A DNA stretch of 64,000 nucleotides, from the NCBI RefSeq assembly GCF_000619905.2, contig NZ_CP012371.1:2046001-2110000 (forward strand), in the 5' to 3' direction. The position numbers and the translations under genes were made by a program. Origin of the DNA: Nitrosospira briensis C-128 (GTDB taxonomy: Bacteria; Pseudomonadota; Gammaproteobacteria; Burkholderiales; Nitrosomonadaceae). Positions 18,399-27,956 of the stretch are shown piece after piece; the stretch's first letter is position 1, and the number at the start of each line of letters is the position of its first letter. Below the pieces are notes generated by a model. That model was not told the DNA's origin. It saw only the letters and a list, made by a program, of their open reading frames with translations, and ran no database searches.

Positions 18399-19643
18399 CT
18401 ACTTTACCGCTTGGTGCATCAAGCCGGCTAGCTTTGCCACTATTCTGCTTCGATCATACCTGCACTCAGCGACCGACCGTACCGTAAGCCCAAGTATCCG
18501 TGCCATTTCGTAATCTTTAAGTAGATCAGTACAGGCATTGGCAAAATCCTCGGCGGAATCTCGCAAAATAATTTCCTTTCCATCAATTAAATCGATTCCT
18601 TCAGCACCTATGCATGTTGACACAACTGGACGCCCGTAAGCTGCAGCTTCCATGATCTTCACCCTGGTTCCGCCTCCTGTCAGAATCGGACATATTACGA
18701 TACGGGCTCGTCGATAGAGTTCGTCCAGGTCTTCTACAAATCCAGGAAACGTTACCTGCGGCGGCGGATGCGCAAAATGCCGTATTGCCTCAACCCGATG
18801 TCCGGCAAAGATAGCTTCGGCGCTAGGGCAACCAGCAGATATTATGGGCCATACCTTGTCTAGAAAGAACTCTGCACCTAGTCGGTTGGGTGAATATTCA
18901 TAGTTTCCCAACATGACGATTCTAGGCTCCTGCGAGGGGCTCGTGGCTACTGGCAGCGTCACCGCATTGGGAATCGTCATGATATTTCCGACGGGACAAA
19001 GTCGCATGAGTTTATCCCGGTCAAGATCAGAGCAAACAAGAGTTGCGAACGATAATTTAATTGCGTTACGTTCCCCCCATAAAAGCGCAGGCAACTGTAA
19101 GTAGGCAAGATTCTTGCGCCACCAGTGCGGAGGTTGCGATAAGTGACGTAGCATCGCGACATGCTCGATGTCATCGATATCGAAGAACACCGGTGGCAAA
19201 ATTTGTCTCGTCAGCATTAACGGCGTCATACATTGAAGCCGGTGGATGAAGACGATGTCTGGATTGCGCGCAAGGCAATCATCCACAGCAGCAATCTGAG
19301 CCGTGCCTGAAAATTCGCTGTAACCCGGTAGTCGAAAGAAACTACTGGCTGATTTGAGATATCGGTCAAAGCGCTCGGTATTTCTCGGCGGTTCGCGCCG
19401 ACAAAATGATGCGCGAACGTCCACCTCCCAACGTTCGGACAAATCGCGCTCGACTGCTCGAACTTGGTTTTCCGCGATATTGTCATCTTGGTGGCGCAAA
19501 AAAAACAGAGCTTCGATCGTCGAGCAATTTTGTTTGATCGCATCGATCATTATCGTTAATCGTCGATATAACCCGCTTTGGGTAGCGCCCGGCCTCGTCG
19601 GCTGCCATGCGGAGACGAGTAGCGCCTTGCTAATCGCGGTCAC
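18399..19643 (-). CDS. Family 4 glycosyltransferase
   Basis: The 414-residue GT-B protein carries FDIDDIEHVAMLRHL in the N-terminal half, and in the C-terminal half IVMLGNYEYSPNR, VTFPGFVEDLDELY and GGGTRVKIMEAAAYGRPVVS, the donor-binding signature of GT4 enzymes with long TxxKxxEA motifs. The GTG start overlaps the stop of the flippase gene by four bases, so the two are coupled in one minus-strand unit. It probably builds the repeat unit that this flippase exports. Specificity is unknown. Confidence 0.88.
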   Translation of the reverse strand: MTAISKALLVSAWQPTRPGATQSGLYRRLTIMIDAIKQNCSTIEALFFLRHQDDNIAENQVRAVERDLSERWEVDVRASFCRREPPRNTERFDRYLKSASSFFRLPGYSEFSGTAQIAAVDDCLARNPDIVFIHRLQCMTPLMLTRQILPPVFFDIDDIEHVAMLRHLSQPPHWWRKNLAYLQLPALLWGERNAIKLSFATLVCSDLDRDKLMRLCPVGNIMTIPNAVTLPVATSPSQEPRIVMLGNYEYSPNRLGAEFFLDKVWPIISAGCPSAEAIFAGHRVEAIRHFAHPPPQVTFPGFVEDLDELYRRARIVICPILTGGGTRVKIMEAAAYGRPVVSTCIGAEGIDLIDGKEIILRDSAEDFANACTDLLKDYEMARILGLTVRSVAECRYDRSRIVAKLAGLMHQAVK

Positions 19644-21112
19644 CGAGGTGATCCGCCACCCACTTTAGCGGCGCGCCATGTTTTTATGTGTGACAGCATT
19701 TTGATTAATTCCGTCGACAGAGGCGACTTAAGTAACCAAATTAACCCTATCCAGATAAGACCCGTCACTGCAACCACTGCCACCATATGGGGAAAAAAAA
19801 CAAATGGTGAGCTGTTCAAGGTTAGAACCGCAATGAGTGAGGGAACGGCTGTCGCGCAGGTTAGCATGATATTTTTGATATAAATGCGCGCGAACGCCTT
19901 AAAATTTATATTGAAGGCACGCTGACCAATAATTTGATAAATGCAAAGCTGAACCAAGTTGACCGCCGCCGTCGCTACGGCAACCCAAATCAGGCCATAT
20001 GGGGCTGAAATCAATACCGATATAACCATTAGCACCTGGATAGCGAGAATGATTCGAAAGGAACTGCGGATGCGGCCAGTGGATATCAAAACCTGATCCA
20101 CCAGCACCGTCGTATAAACGAACATGGCCCCGAGGCAGAGGATGCGCAACACGGGCACCGATTCCAGCCATTGCTCGCCAAATAAGATTCGTATCACCGG
20201 CTCAGACAGTACAGCGAGCGTCGCAAAGAAAGGCCAGGCAACCGCGGTAATGCAGTCTACCAAAAATAGATACTGGTCCTTATCTATGGCCTCGTCGCGA
20301 TGCTGTTTTGAAAAGTGGGGTAATATGACGCCCCACAGTCCTTCCAAAAATGCTTTATTGAAAATATTAATTGTGCCCAATGCGCGACTATATAAGCCCA
20401 CCGCGCTCATGTCCAATAGTTTTCCGAGTATCCAGTCCGGTGCGGTCTGCCCAGCATGGGTGATGAGCTGTCGAGGGCCGGCATAGCGGCAAAAAGCGAA
20501 AACGTGGGGTATCTCGCGAAAGCCTGGCAGCAGCAACATGCCCGGCGGGCGATATACGAGGGTGAAAATGACGCTGGTCAAGGTGCCGGCAATGGCGCTC
20601 CAGACGAGACTACGGTAGGCTTCGCCAGCGAGAGCGGCAAGTATGCCAACCACCGCCGAAGCAACCGTGCTAGCGACCTGAATCACCATCGTATGGTGAA
20701 ACCGCATTTCACGCCGGATGTGAGCAAACGTAATCGCACCGATCGGCACTAGCAGGAAGTTGATGCACAACAGGCCGATAACTTCGCGAATGCCCTCGCT
20801 GTTGTAAAAGTTGCCTATTGGCGTTCGGGCAAAATACAGGATAAGGGCTATACTCCAGCCGAATAATAAGTTCAGGGTAAAGGCTGCCCGGATACGATTG
20901 GGCGTCAAATCCTTTTCCTGCACAACATATTCGTTGATGCCAAACTCTCGCAGCAAATGGCCCAGCCCCACAAACACTGCCGCGACAGTGTAAATGCCGA
21001 TGTCGGCCGGCGTAAGCAAGCGCGCCATTACGATGCTCGTCCCGAAATGAATGACGAGCGTCACATATTTGTTCAGGTATGAATAAGCCAGTGATACTCT
21101 AAAACTAGCCAC
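19640..21112 (-). CDS. Wzx-type polysaccharide flippase (MOP superfamily)
   Basis: The 490-residue protein has about fourteen hydrophobic helices and opens with YLNKYVTLVIHFGTSIVMAR and LLTPADIGIYTVAAVFVGLG, the typical beginning of polysaccharide biosynthesis proteins of the Polysacc_synt_3/WzxC group. LGKLLDMSAVGLYSRA and LFGEQWLESVPVLRIL in the middle are also family-typical. Such flippases move undecaprenyl-diphosphate-linked repeat units across the inner membrane. The coupled GT4 gene follows directly. It is the only full-size flippase seen in the window. Confidence 0.92.
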   Translation of the reverse strand: MASFRVSLAYSYLNKYVTLVIHFGTSIVMARLLTPADIGIYTVAAVFVGLGHLLREFGINEYVVQEKDLTPNRIRAAFTLNLLFGWSIALILYFARTPIGNFYNSEGIREVIGLLCINFLLVPIGAITFAHIRREMRFHHTMVIQVASTVASAVVGILAALAGEAYRSLVWSAIAGTLTSVIFTLVYRPPGMLLLPGFREIPHVFAFCRYAGPRQLITHAGQTAPDWILGKLLDMSAVGLYSRALGTINIFNKAFLEGLWGVILPHFSKQHRDEAIDKDQYLFLVDCITAVAWPFFATLAVLSEPVIRILFGEQWLESVPVLRILCLGAMFVYTTVLVDQVLISTGRIRSSFRIILAIQVLMVISVLISAPYGLIWVAVATAAVNLVQLCIYQIIGQRAFNINFKAFARIYIKNIMLTCATAVPSLIAVLTLNSSPFVFFPHMVAVVAVTGLIWIGLIWLLKSPLSTELIKMLSHIKTWRAAKVGGGSPR

Positions 21113-21308
21113 GGCTTTGTCTATTGTTTGGTTGTGGGGGTGGCACTGAGGGTTTTCTACGACCGGTGCCTGGTGGGAAATCGCCTACGCTGCATCATAC
21201 CGAACTCGCTGTCAAAAAGGAGACAAAGTATATGCGTGGCCTGCCATATAATATTAATTATCGACCTGACCCCTATTACGGCCAACCACCCGACGTCCTT
21301 TAGAGGTT

Positions 21309-22289
21309 ATGGCAAGCCTCTTCCAATCCCGTCAAAAGAACCTTCCTGGCATGGCAGACAATCCAATCGTTTCCGTCATTATTCCCACTTATAACTGCGA
21401 GGCGTATATCGCAGAGACGCTTGATAGCGTGCTCAGCCAGACGCTCGGCAACCTGGAATTAATCGTGGTCGACGATGGCTCCACGGATCGCACTTGTGAA
21501 ATCGTCGTTTCCCATGGTTCGCGTGTTCGTCTCCTGACACAAGCCAACTCGGGCGTATGTGCAGCCCGGAATTACGGAATTCGGGAGGCGGTGGGGCGAT
21601 ACATTTGCTTGATGGATCACGATGACTATTGGTTTCCCGACAAGCTTGCGCTTCAGCTGGAGCAGATGGAAGGCCATCCGGAAGTCGGATTGGTCTACAG
21701 CGCGTTTATCTGGTGGCATCCGGATGAAAAAGGAGTATTTCCCGATCCTGCCAGTTTTGAACGGGCATCATTCCCACTCGGCATCGATGAGGAATTTTCT
21801 GGCTGGATATATCATCTTCTTTTGCTGGATTGCTGGATTTTGACCAGCGCGGCGTTAATACGCGCGGAAGTGTTCGATAAATGTGGGGCATACGACGAAT
21901 CTCTTCCTTATAGCGAGGATTGGGATCTGTGGCTGCGTATTTGCAGGGAGTATCCCGTTATCAAGCTGAATCAGCCGTTAACCCTGTATCGTCAGCACCC
22001 GAAACAGGGAAACCGCATGGCGAGGACTATCGACTACCGGACTGAGCTGTTAGGTGATGCAGCCACGAAATGGGGCTTATGCAGCCGTGACGGCCGTTGT
22101 ATTACCAAACGCCAGTTCACGCAGAATATTGCCCTCTACCAGAGGGAGTTTGGCCTTTGGCATCTGGCGTCGGGCAACCTGAAGACGGCTAATCATTCTT
22201 TACTGCAGGCTTGGCTGAAGCATCCTATCAATTTGAAAACGCTTGCATATGTTCCTGCAGGTTTACTGGGGTGGCGGCCGAAGTGGTGA
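21309..22289 (+). CDS. Family 2 glycosyltransferase
   Basis: The 326-residue protein has the GT-A sequence VSVIIPTYNCEAYIAETLDS, VVDDGSTDRT, QANSGVCAARNYGI and CLMDHDDYW, with the DxD-like metal site in MDHDD. A second ATG at 21351 starts immediately before the catalytic domain; AGAGG at 21302-21306 lies too close to the first ATG to decide between them. The C-terminal 100 residues (RQHPKQGNRMARTIDYR and after) resemble other cytosolic GT2 enzymes without membrane helices. It diverges from the flippase unit across 196 bases. The donor is unknown. Confidence 0.9.
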   Translation: MASLFQSRQKNLPGMADNPIVSVIIPTYNCEAYIAETLDSVLSQTLGNLELIVVDDGSTDRTCEIVVSHGSRVRLLTQANSGVCAARNYGIREAVGRYICLMDHDDYWFPDKLALQLEQMEGHPEVGLVYSAFIWWHPDEKGVFPDPASFERASFPLGIDEEFSGWIYHLLLLDCWILTSAALIRAEVFDKCGAYDESLPYSEDWDLWLRICREYPVIKLNQPLTLYRQHPKQGNRMARTIDYRTELLGDAATKWGLCSRDGRCITKRQFTQNIALYQREFGLWHLASGNLKTANHSLLQAWLKHPINLKTLAYVPAGLLGWRPKW

Positions 22290-22396
22290 GCCTAAGTGAG
22301 CTAAGGGTGAGTATCGGTTAGGTTAATACCGGTGAGTAAAAAACTCCGCGATGCCGCGCACGGGCGGTGCTGATAATGGCGACTGCAAGGCAATTT

Positions 22397-23374
22397 TCAA
22401 TACTTGCGCAATACTTTCTCTATCAGCCAGAAAGGCTTGACGAGCAACCAGCTCCAGGAAGTATAAATCCGGAAAAACTTGATCCTGTAGTCTGCATGTT
22501 CCTGATTGAGATTACGGATCTGTTCAAGTAATTCCACATTCCATTTTTTCTGATAAGCCATGAAATCCGCCGCGATTTTATCGATCTGCTCGTAATGGCC
22601 ATTATTCTCAATGGCCATTACGGTGAAGATACGGTGCAACTCATGTGCCATCGATGATAATCCCTCATACGCATGCTTCGGCGCCGCATCGGCCTGATGG
22701 TGGCGCAGGCCGGGGGAGACGAAACCGTTAATGTTTTCTTTTGCTTCTCTTACGGTTATCGGGAAGACAAGATTTGCCTCCCGCTCTATTCTTGACAATA
22801 CCTCGACAGGATTCTTTACAACCTGATCAAAATCGACAAAAATCCTTGGCAACCCCCTTGAATGAAACTCGGCGGATAGCGAGTGGCTCAACCATAAAAC
22901 CAGCGCTTTTTCCTTGGAAAACCCATCTCGTTTTTGTAAGGACGCAACCACCTCGAAGGGATTCCTGTTCATGCAGATAAAAATTGGCTTGGCCTGCCGG
23001 GCTTCAAGGATGGGAATCCATAAGGGCAGCAGCCGGCACATCCGCGGGTCCTTCAGCGCCCAGGCATAAGCGTCCGAAAAATCCCGTCTCACCAGCTTGT
23101 CCAATCGGGTAACAAATGGCTGAATCGCTTGATCCTCCCACCATTTGTCGCGCAAAGGCAACAAATCATCCCACTGCGTGCCCAGGTTCAATAGTAATTC
23201 ATCGTGGGTATCGACAATATCTTCATGTTCCCAGAATCCTTTTTCGTTAACACCTTTCTGGGGCGCATACAGGCGCTTCCCCATCTTGACGCCAACCTGG
23301 CTCAGCAACCCCGTCAGCAGCGAAGTACCGCTACGATGCATGCCTAAAATGATCAATGCGTTGTTCTCTTTCAC
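22397..23374 (-). CDS. Sulfotransferase family protein
   Basis: The 325-residue protein opens with ALIILGMHRSGTSLLTGLL, the P-loop-like 5'-phosphosulfate-binding loop of sulfotransferases. It also has CMNRNPFEVVASLQKRDGFS, which resembles the 3'-phosphate-binding segment with Arg and Ser. The C-terminal end is basic and aromatic (SWSWLLVKPFWLIEK) and could touch the membrane. These enzymes transfer sulfate from PAPS to a hydroxyl of a sugar or other acceptor. The next gene on the other strand is an APS kinase that makes PAPS, which supports a real sulfation step. The acceptor is inferred to be the surface glycan. Confidence 0.84.
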   Translation of the reverse strand: MKENNALIILGMHRSGTSLLTGLLSQVGVKMGKRLYAPQKGVNEKGFWEHEDIVDTHDELLLNLGTQWDDLLPLRDKWWEDQAIQPFVTRLDKLVRRDFSDAYAWALKDPRMCRLLPLWIPILEARQAKPIFICMNRNPFEVVASLQKRDGFSKEKALVLWLSHSLSAEFHSRGLPRIFVDFDQVVKNPVEVLSRIEREANLVFPITVREAKENINGFVSPGLRHHQADAAPKHAYEGLSSMAHELHRIFTVMAIENNGHYEQIDKIAADFMAYQKKWNVELLEQIRNLNQEHADYRIKFFRIYTSWSWLLVKPFWLIEKVLRKY

Positions 23375-24060
23375 TCAAGTCCTCTGTTCATATACGCTTG
23401 TCCCTTGTCCGCACAGCATTTCATCCATATCACGTCTTATGCACATAACGGCGACCCTGCCGAAACGGTTTAGCCTGAATCTGCTCCCCACAGCAAGCTT
23501 GCAAAGAAGGTGAGGTTCACGGCACAAAAAATCCCTTTCAGCTATCTGCTTAAGTTGCCAACGAACTGAAAAATGAGCGGGCAACTAATGGATTCAGGTT
23601 TAAGCATTGTAGTCCAACTGGCGGTAGTCGCACCAAAGGGGAATCAAAGGGGATTTATCAAAGAGGATTTATCAAAGAGGCGGAAAGGGTCTAAAATCAG
23701 ATTGTGTGAGCAGCAGCTTGCTGCCATAATTATTTCAGCTTTTCGATGGTAAACCTCGGTCCTTGTGTTTAATCCGTGAATAGAGGGATCAGGTCAAGGG
23801 TTCGTCAGAAGCACGGATAATTTTCAGAAACTTTCATGGCGAGAAGCTTCCGCATCAAGTAATTCCCCATCCGATATCGCCTTTGCCGCACCAGAATTTG
23901 GAGGCAGGAATTTATCAGTAGAAACATTTTCTCCATCAATTCAAGTCCAAGGGCGAGTCGATCGGTTGAATAAATCAAAGATTACGATCCTTGAGCCGTT
24001 AATGAACGGGCGCAGCTATGATTCTGGACAGCCGGAAACGGAGAGTTGCAGGTTGACAAC
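23375..24060 (+). other. Gene-free gap between sulfotransferase and cysC
   Basis: No convincing gene is seen on either strand in this 686-base gap; short frames lack family features. It contains the tandem 14-base repeat at 23641-23679. As the gap lies between divergent genes it should hold both promoters, but I cannot pick a good -35/-10 pair. Confidence 0.5.
23641..23679 (+). repeat. Tandem 14-base direct repeat
   Basis: The unit GATTTATCAAAGAG occurs twice head to tail at 23652-23665 and 23666-23679, preceded by a degenerate partial copy at 23641-23651. It lies in the gap upstream of cysC. It may be a slippage product or a regulator-binding array. Confidence 0.6.
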
Positions 24061-24729
24061 ATGAATAACAATACAGTGTGGCATAGCGCCACGATAACCC
24101 GTGCTCTCCGAGAGCGGTTGAATGTGCACCATTCGGCGGTGCTGTGGTTCACCGGCCTTTCCGGTTCGGGTAAATCCACATTGGCTCATGCGGTGGAGGA
24201 AAAGCTTTACCAGTTGGGCTGCCGCACTTTTGTCCTGGATGGCGATAACGTACGCCAGGGTTTATGTTCGGATCTCGGTTTTTCGGTACAGGATCGATCC
24301 GAGAACATCCGCCGCATAGGCGAGGCGGCAAAACTGCTGGTCGAATCCGGCGTAATCGCAATGACTGCTTTTATTTCGCCGTTTCGGGCCGATCGTCAAC
24401 GGGCGCGGAGCATTTTTCCGCATGGCGATTTCATCGAAATTTTTTGTGAGGCCAGCTTGGAAGTGTGTGAGCAGCGTGATGTGAAAGGCCTCTACAATCG
24501 CGCCCGAACAGGTGAAGTAAAGGAATTTACAGGGATTTCATCGCCGTATGAGGCCCCACTCAATCCGGAACTTGCAGTCAAAACGGGTGAATTGCCGCTT
24601 GAAGATTGCGTTGCGCAGGTGATTGAATACCTGAAGCAGCGGAATGTCTTCAGGGAGAACCTGAACGGCAAGGACGGAAATAGATTTCAAGCCGGACGGA
24701 GCAGAGTCGTTAGCGGTACCGCTGATTGA
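24061..24729 (+). CDS. cysC: Adenylylsulfate (APS) kinase
   Basis: The 222-residue protein has the P-loop GLSGSGKST at residues 32-40, then [23 protein letters not shown] and [24 protein letters not shown], all conserved landmarks of CysC. It phosphorylates adenylyl sulfate to PAPS using ATP. The ATG at 24061 is preferred over a TTG at 24046. No other sulfate-assimilation gene is adjacent; its neighbours are a sulfotransferase and glycan genes, so it more likely serves sulfation than cysteine synthesis. That role is inferred from position. Confidence 0.93.
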   Translation: MNNNTVWHSATITRALRERLNVHHSAVLWFTGLSGSGKSTLAHAVEEKLYQLGCRTFVLDGDNVRQGLCSDLGFSVQDRSENIRRIGEAAKLLVESGVIAMTAFISPFRADRQRARSIFPHGDFIEIFCEASLEVCEQRDVKGLYNRARTGEVKEFTGISSPYEAPLNPELAVKTGELPLEDCVAQVIEYLKQRNVFRENLNGKDGNRFQAGRSRVVSGTAD

Positions 24730-24859
24730 CGATTGGCGGATACGCGATCGCATGTCTTTGGATCAGGTCATCATGGGCGTAATCGTTTCTTCCGAACCAC
24801 CCCTTCTTTTCCTTGCATCATAAAAAGATGCGAACAGTTTAAGGTCTTGTCATGCAAAC

Positions 24860-26200
24860 ATGAGAGACATTCTCGTTACCCTGATCGTTTTCGGTTTTCT
24901 GCCCACTATCTTCAAAAAGCCGCACAGGGGGGCATTGATGTGGGTGTGGATCAGCGTCATGAATCCTCATACTCAGGGATGGGGGTTTGCGACCTCCTTT
25001 CCCTTTGCCGCTATCATTGGCGGCGTCACGTTGGTAACGCTCGTATTTACGAGGGAACCGAAAAATCTGCCGAAAACGTCGCTGACGTGGATCTTCATTG
25101 CTTTCGTATTTTGGATGAATGTGAGCACGGTATTTTCAATTTATCCCGAGGATGCGTTTATCCAGTGGAACAAGGTGATGAAGATCATGCTGATGACTTT
25201 TGTCGTCATCATGCTGATCAGGACAAAAGACCATATCAACTGGCTCATCTGGATAATTGTGATCTCGCTCGGCTATTACGGTGTCAAGGGGGGTATTTTC
25301 ACGGTAATAGGCGGAGGGGTGGACATGGTCCTGGGACCGGAAGGCACCTTTATCGGGGGAAATAACGAAATCGCCTTGGCGCTTATCATGACTATTCCCC
25401 TTATGCACTATTTGCAGACGATTTCCCCCAAGCCATGGGTGCGCCACAGCCTGACGGCGGCAATGATGCTTTGCGCACTTGCCGCGCTCGGTTCATATTC
25501 ACGTGGGGCCTTGCTGGCGATTGCGGCGATGGTCGCTTTTCTGTGGCTTAAAAGCCAGCACAAAGTGCGGATGGGCGCGCTGTTTATGCTCGCTATTCCG
25601 CCAGCGCTCGCATTCATGCCTGCCCAGTGGACGGAAAGGATGGATACCATTAACGATTACGAGGAGGATGGGTCCGTCCAGGGCCGTTTCAATGCCTGGT
25701 GGATGGCATACAACCTGGCCAAGGACTACCCGTTGACCGGCGGCGGTTTTGAGATTATCACGCCTGAACTGTTCTGGGCTTATGCGCCTAATCCCCAAGA
25801 CCTGCATGCTGCCCACAGCATTTATTTTCAGGCCCTGGGTGAGCATGGTTTTGTCGGCCTGGGGCTATATCTCCTGCTGGGGTTCTATACCTGGCGGACG
25901 GGTTCCTGGATCATTCGCAATACTAAAAAGCTTGAGGAATTCAAGTGGGCCTCAAGCCTGGCAACCATGATTCAGGTGTCGGTTATCGGCTTTGCGGTAG
26001 GTGGAACATTTCTTAGCCTGCTTTATTTCGATGTGCCGTATTACCTCATGGGCGCCATGATAACCATGCGTGTTCTGGTGGAAAAAGAACTCAAGCAGAG
26101 AGCATTGTCCGTGACAGGTAAGAAAGGTACGGGCTCGTCACGACAACTGGGTACTTTGGAACCATCATCCCCGCAACCCATTACCCGGGACTCAAGCTAG
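24860..26200 (+). CDS. XrtA-associated O-glycosylation/O-antigen ligase-like protein (TIGR03097 type)
   Basis: The 446-residue polytopic protein begins MRDILVTLIVFGFLPTIFKK and continues with LMWVWISVMNPHTQGWGF, the characteristic start of the exosortase A-associated probable O-glycosylation ligase family. A long extracytoplasmic loop containing GRFNAWWMAYNLAKDYPLTG and DLHAAHSIYFQALGEHGFVG matches the Wzy_C/O-ligase core, where the His and the Arg are thought to be catalytic. About ten to eleven helices precede a hydrophilic tail of 40 residues. It is expected to join or transfer lipid-linked glycan in the periplasm. It links this locus to the XrtA operon at the window end. Confidence 0.9.
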   Translation: MRDILVTLIVFGFLPTIFKKPHRGALMWVWISVMNPHTQGWGFATSFPFAAIIGGVTLVTLVFTREPKNLPKTSLTWIFIAFVFWMNVSTVFSIYPEDAFIQWNKVMKIMLMTFVVIMLIRTKDHINWLIWIIVISLGYYGVKGGIFTVIGGGVDMVLGPEGTFIGGNNEIALALIMTIPLMHYLQTISPKPWVRHSLTAAMMLCALAALGSYSRGALLAIAAMVAFLWLKSQHKVRMGALFMLAIPPALAFMPAQWTERMDTINDYEEDGSVQGRFNAWWMAYNLAKDYPLTGGGFEIITPELFWAYAPNPQDLHAAHSIYFQALGEHGFVGLGLYLLLGFYTWRTGSWIIRNTKKLEEFKWASSLATMIQVSVIGFAVGGTFLSLLYFDVPYYLMGAMITMRVLVEKELKQRALSVTGKKGTGSSRQLGTLEPSSPQPITRDSS

Positions 26201-26280
26201 GGCATGCAAGCTAAAGATATGTATATCGGTAGGGATATTCTCCTGTAAATTCCCTGCCTCAGCATTACAGCATTTCGCCC

Positions 26281-27309
26281 ATGCCGGCGCATGAATCTGA
26301 TTACGCTGCAAATCACCCGAACCCTATGCAACCTCGAATCTTACTGCCGAGCCGCGCGCTCCTGCACTTGTTTTCTCCCGGCGGCGCGCGTAATCGTTTG
26401 TCGATACTGATCTATCATCGTGTATTGCCTCGGCGGGACCCGTTATTTCCGGAAGAAGGTCATGCGGAAGACTTTGACCAGCACATGGAACAGCTTGCGG
26501 GTTGCTTCAGGATAATGCCGCTCTTGGATGCAATACAAGGCCTGCGCCGTGGGAAGTTGCCGCCGCGCGCCGCCTGCATCACCTTTGACGACGGCTACGC
26601 CGACAATGCGGAAGTCGCCTTGCCGATTTTGAAAAAACATGGCATTTCGGCTACTTTTTTTGTGGCGGCCAGTTTTCTCGATGGCGGCAGGATGTGGAAC
26701 GACACAGTCATCGAATTGATCCGCCATGCAACCGCAGGTATAATTGATCTCAGCAGTTTGGGGTTGGGGCAATTCGAGATTGGAACTATTCCCCAGCGTC
26801 GTCAAGCCATTGAGTATCTGTTGGGTGAGCTCAAGTATTTGCCTCTCGAGACAAGGCAATCGAAAGTAGAGGCGATGGGCTCACTCATTCCCCTCACTCC
26901 CGGTTCCAGCAGCAATCTCATGATGACCTCGGATCAGGTCAGGGTTCTGCACGAGGCAGGGATGGAAATTGGCGGGCATACCGCTAGCCATCCCATTCTC
27001 GCAAAGATGGAGAATGGCGCAGCTTCTGCCGACATTGCTTATGGCAAGGAAATACTTGAAGGCATCATTCGCGCGCCGGTACGGCTTTTCGCTTACCCAA
27101 ACGGAAAGCCGGGGCAGGATTATTTGCCCGATCATGTCAGGATGGTCAGGCGTTTGGGCTTCGATGCAGCGGTTTCAACCGCTCATGGCGCAGCACGGAT
27201 GGACAGCGATTTATACCAGCTCCCGCGGTTTACCCCATGGGGTCGGGGGCCGGTGCGTTTAACCCTTCGGATGGTTCAAAATATGCTCAGGACCGTAGAA
27301 ACGGTTTAG
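26281..27309 (+). CDS. Polysaccharide deacetylase (NodB/CE4) family protein
   Basis: The 342-residue protein carries LSILIYHRVLP, then AACITFDDGYADN with the catalytic Asp and metal-binding Asp, ATFFVAASFL, and the metal-binding HTASHP (H-x3-H form) of the carbohydrate esterase 4 family, followed by FAYPNGKPG. It lacks an evident signal peptide, so it may act in the cytoplasm or be exported in another way. Such enzymes remove N- or O-acetyl groups from glycans. It is 80 bases after the ligase gene. An ATG at 26326 is an alternative start. Confidence 0.9.
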   Translation: MPAHESDYAANHPNPMQPRILLPSRALLHLFSPGGARNRLSILIYHRVLPRRDPLFPEEGHAEDFDQHMEQLAGCFRIMPLLDAIQGLRRGKLPPRAACITFDDGYADNAEVALPILKKHGISATFFVAASFLDGGRMWNDTVIELIRHATAGIIDLSSLGLGQFEIGTIPQRRQAIEYLLGELKYLPLETRQSKVEAMGSLIPLTPGSSSNLMMTSDQVRVLHEAGMEIGGHTASHPILAKMENGAASADIAYGKEILEGIIRAPVRLFAYPNGKPGQDYLPDHVRMVRRLGFDAAVSTAHGAARMDSDLYQLPRFTPWGRGPVRLTLRMVQNMLRTVETV

Positions 27310-27485
27310 CGGCATTCACATAAGCTCATCTGCATTTCATATCCCGAGTTCGGTATTGCTTCATTAATCCTTGTTTCCCGGAACGAATCAGGCCTTGGCG
27401 GCAGGAGTCATCTTCAGAATACGAGTCTGATAAGCAATCTGTTCCAGGACTTGGCCAATAACTTTTAACGGTATCCTCATTACTT

Positions 27486-27956
27486 ATGGAAAGACCAATT
27501 ACAGGATTCGGCCTGGACAGCGAAGGCGACCCGATAGCGCTCCTCAATTGCGGCCATGCGCAGCATGTACGGCATAATCCGCCATTTATCAATCGCCCGT
27601 GGGTTATTTCCGAGGAAGGCCGTAACGGCATGATCGGAAAAATGCTCAACTGCGTTCGGTGCGATAAGTTCGAGATGCCCGATGGCTTTGTTCCGTACAA
27701 GCGGACACCTGTATTTACGGAGGAATCGGTTCCCGCCGCGTTGACGAAAGACCATTCCACAAAAACCGGTACTTGGGCAAAAATAACGATTCTGGAAGGA
27801 AAGCTGCGATATTGCGTGGCCGCGCTGGGCGCAGACACGGAATTATCCACGGACAACGTCGGAATCGTTGTGCCGGAGGTTCCGCATCATGTGGAACCTC
27901 TGGGCGCTGTACGTTTCTTCGTGGAATTTTATCGCGCACCGGATAAGGATGCGTAA
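27486..27956 (+). CDS. DUF3565-DUF1971 two-domain protein
   Basis: The 156-residue protein has two recognisable parts. Residues 1-60 (ITGFGLDSEGDPIALLNCGH, then HNPPF and RPWVISEEGR, ending LNCVRC) match DUF3565, a short domain with paired Cys/His that may bind metal. Residues 66-152 (FVPYKRTPVFTEESVPAAL ... VVPEVPHHVEPLG) match DUF1971, the cupin-like domain also found at the N terminus of some TehB tellurite-resistance proteins. The two are sometimes separate genes. Function is unknown; a metal- or thiol-linked stress role is only a guess. It stands alone between the glycan locus and the atp operon. Confidence 0.78.
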   Translation: MERPITGFGLDSEGDPIALLNCGHAQHVRHNPPFINRPWVISEEGRNGMIGKMLNCVRCDKFEMPDGFVPYKRTPVFTEESVPAALTKDHSTKTGTWAKITILEGKLRYCVAALGADTELSTDNVGIVVPEVPHHVEPLGAVRFFVEFYRAPDKDA

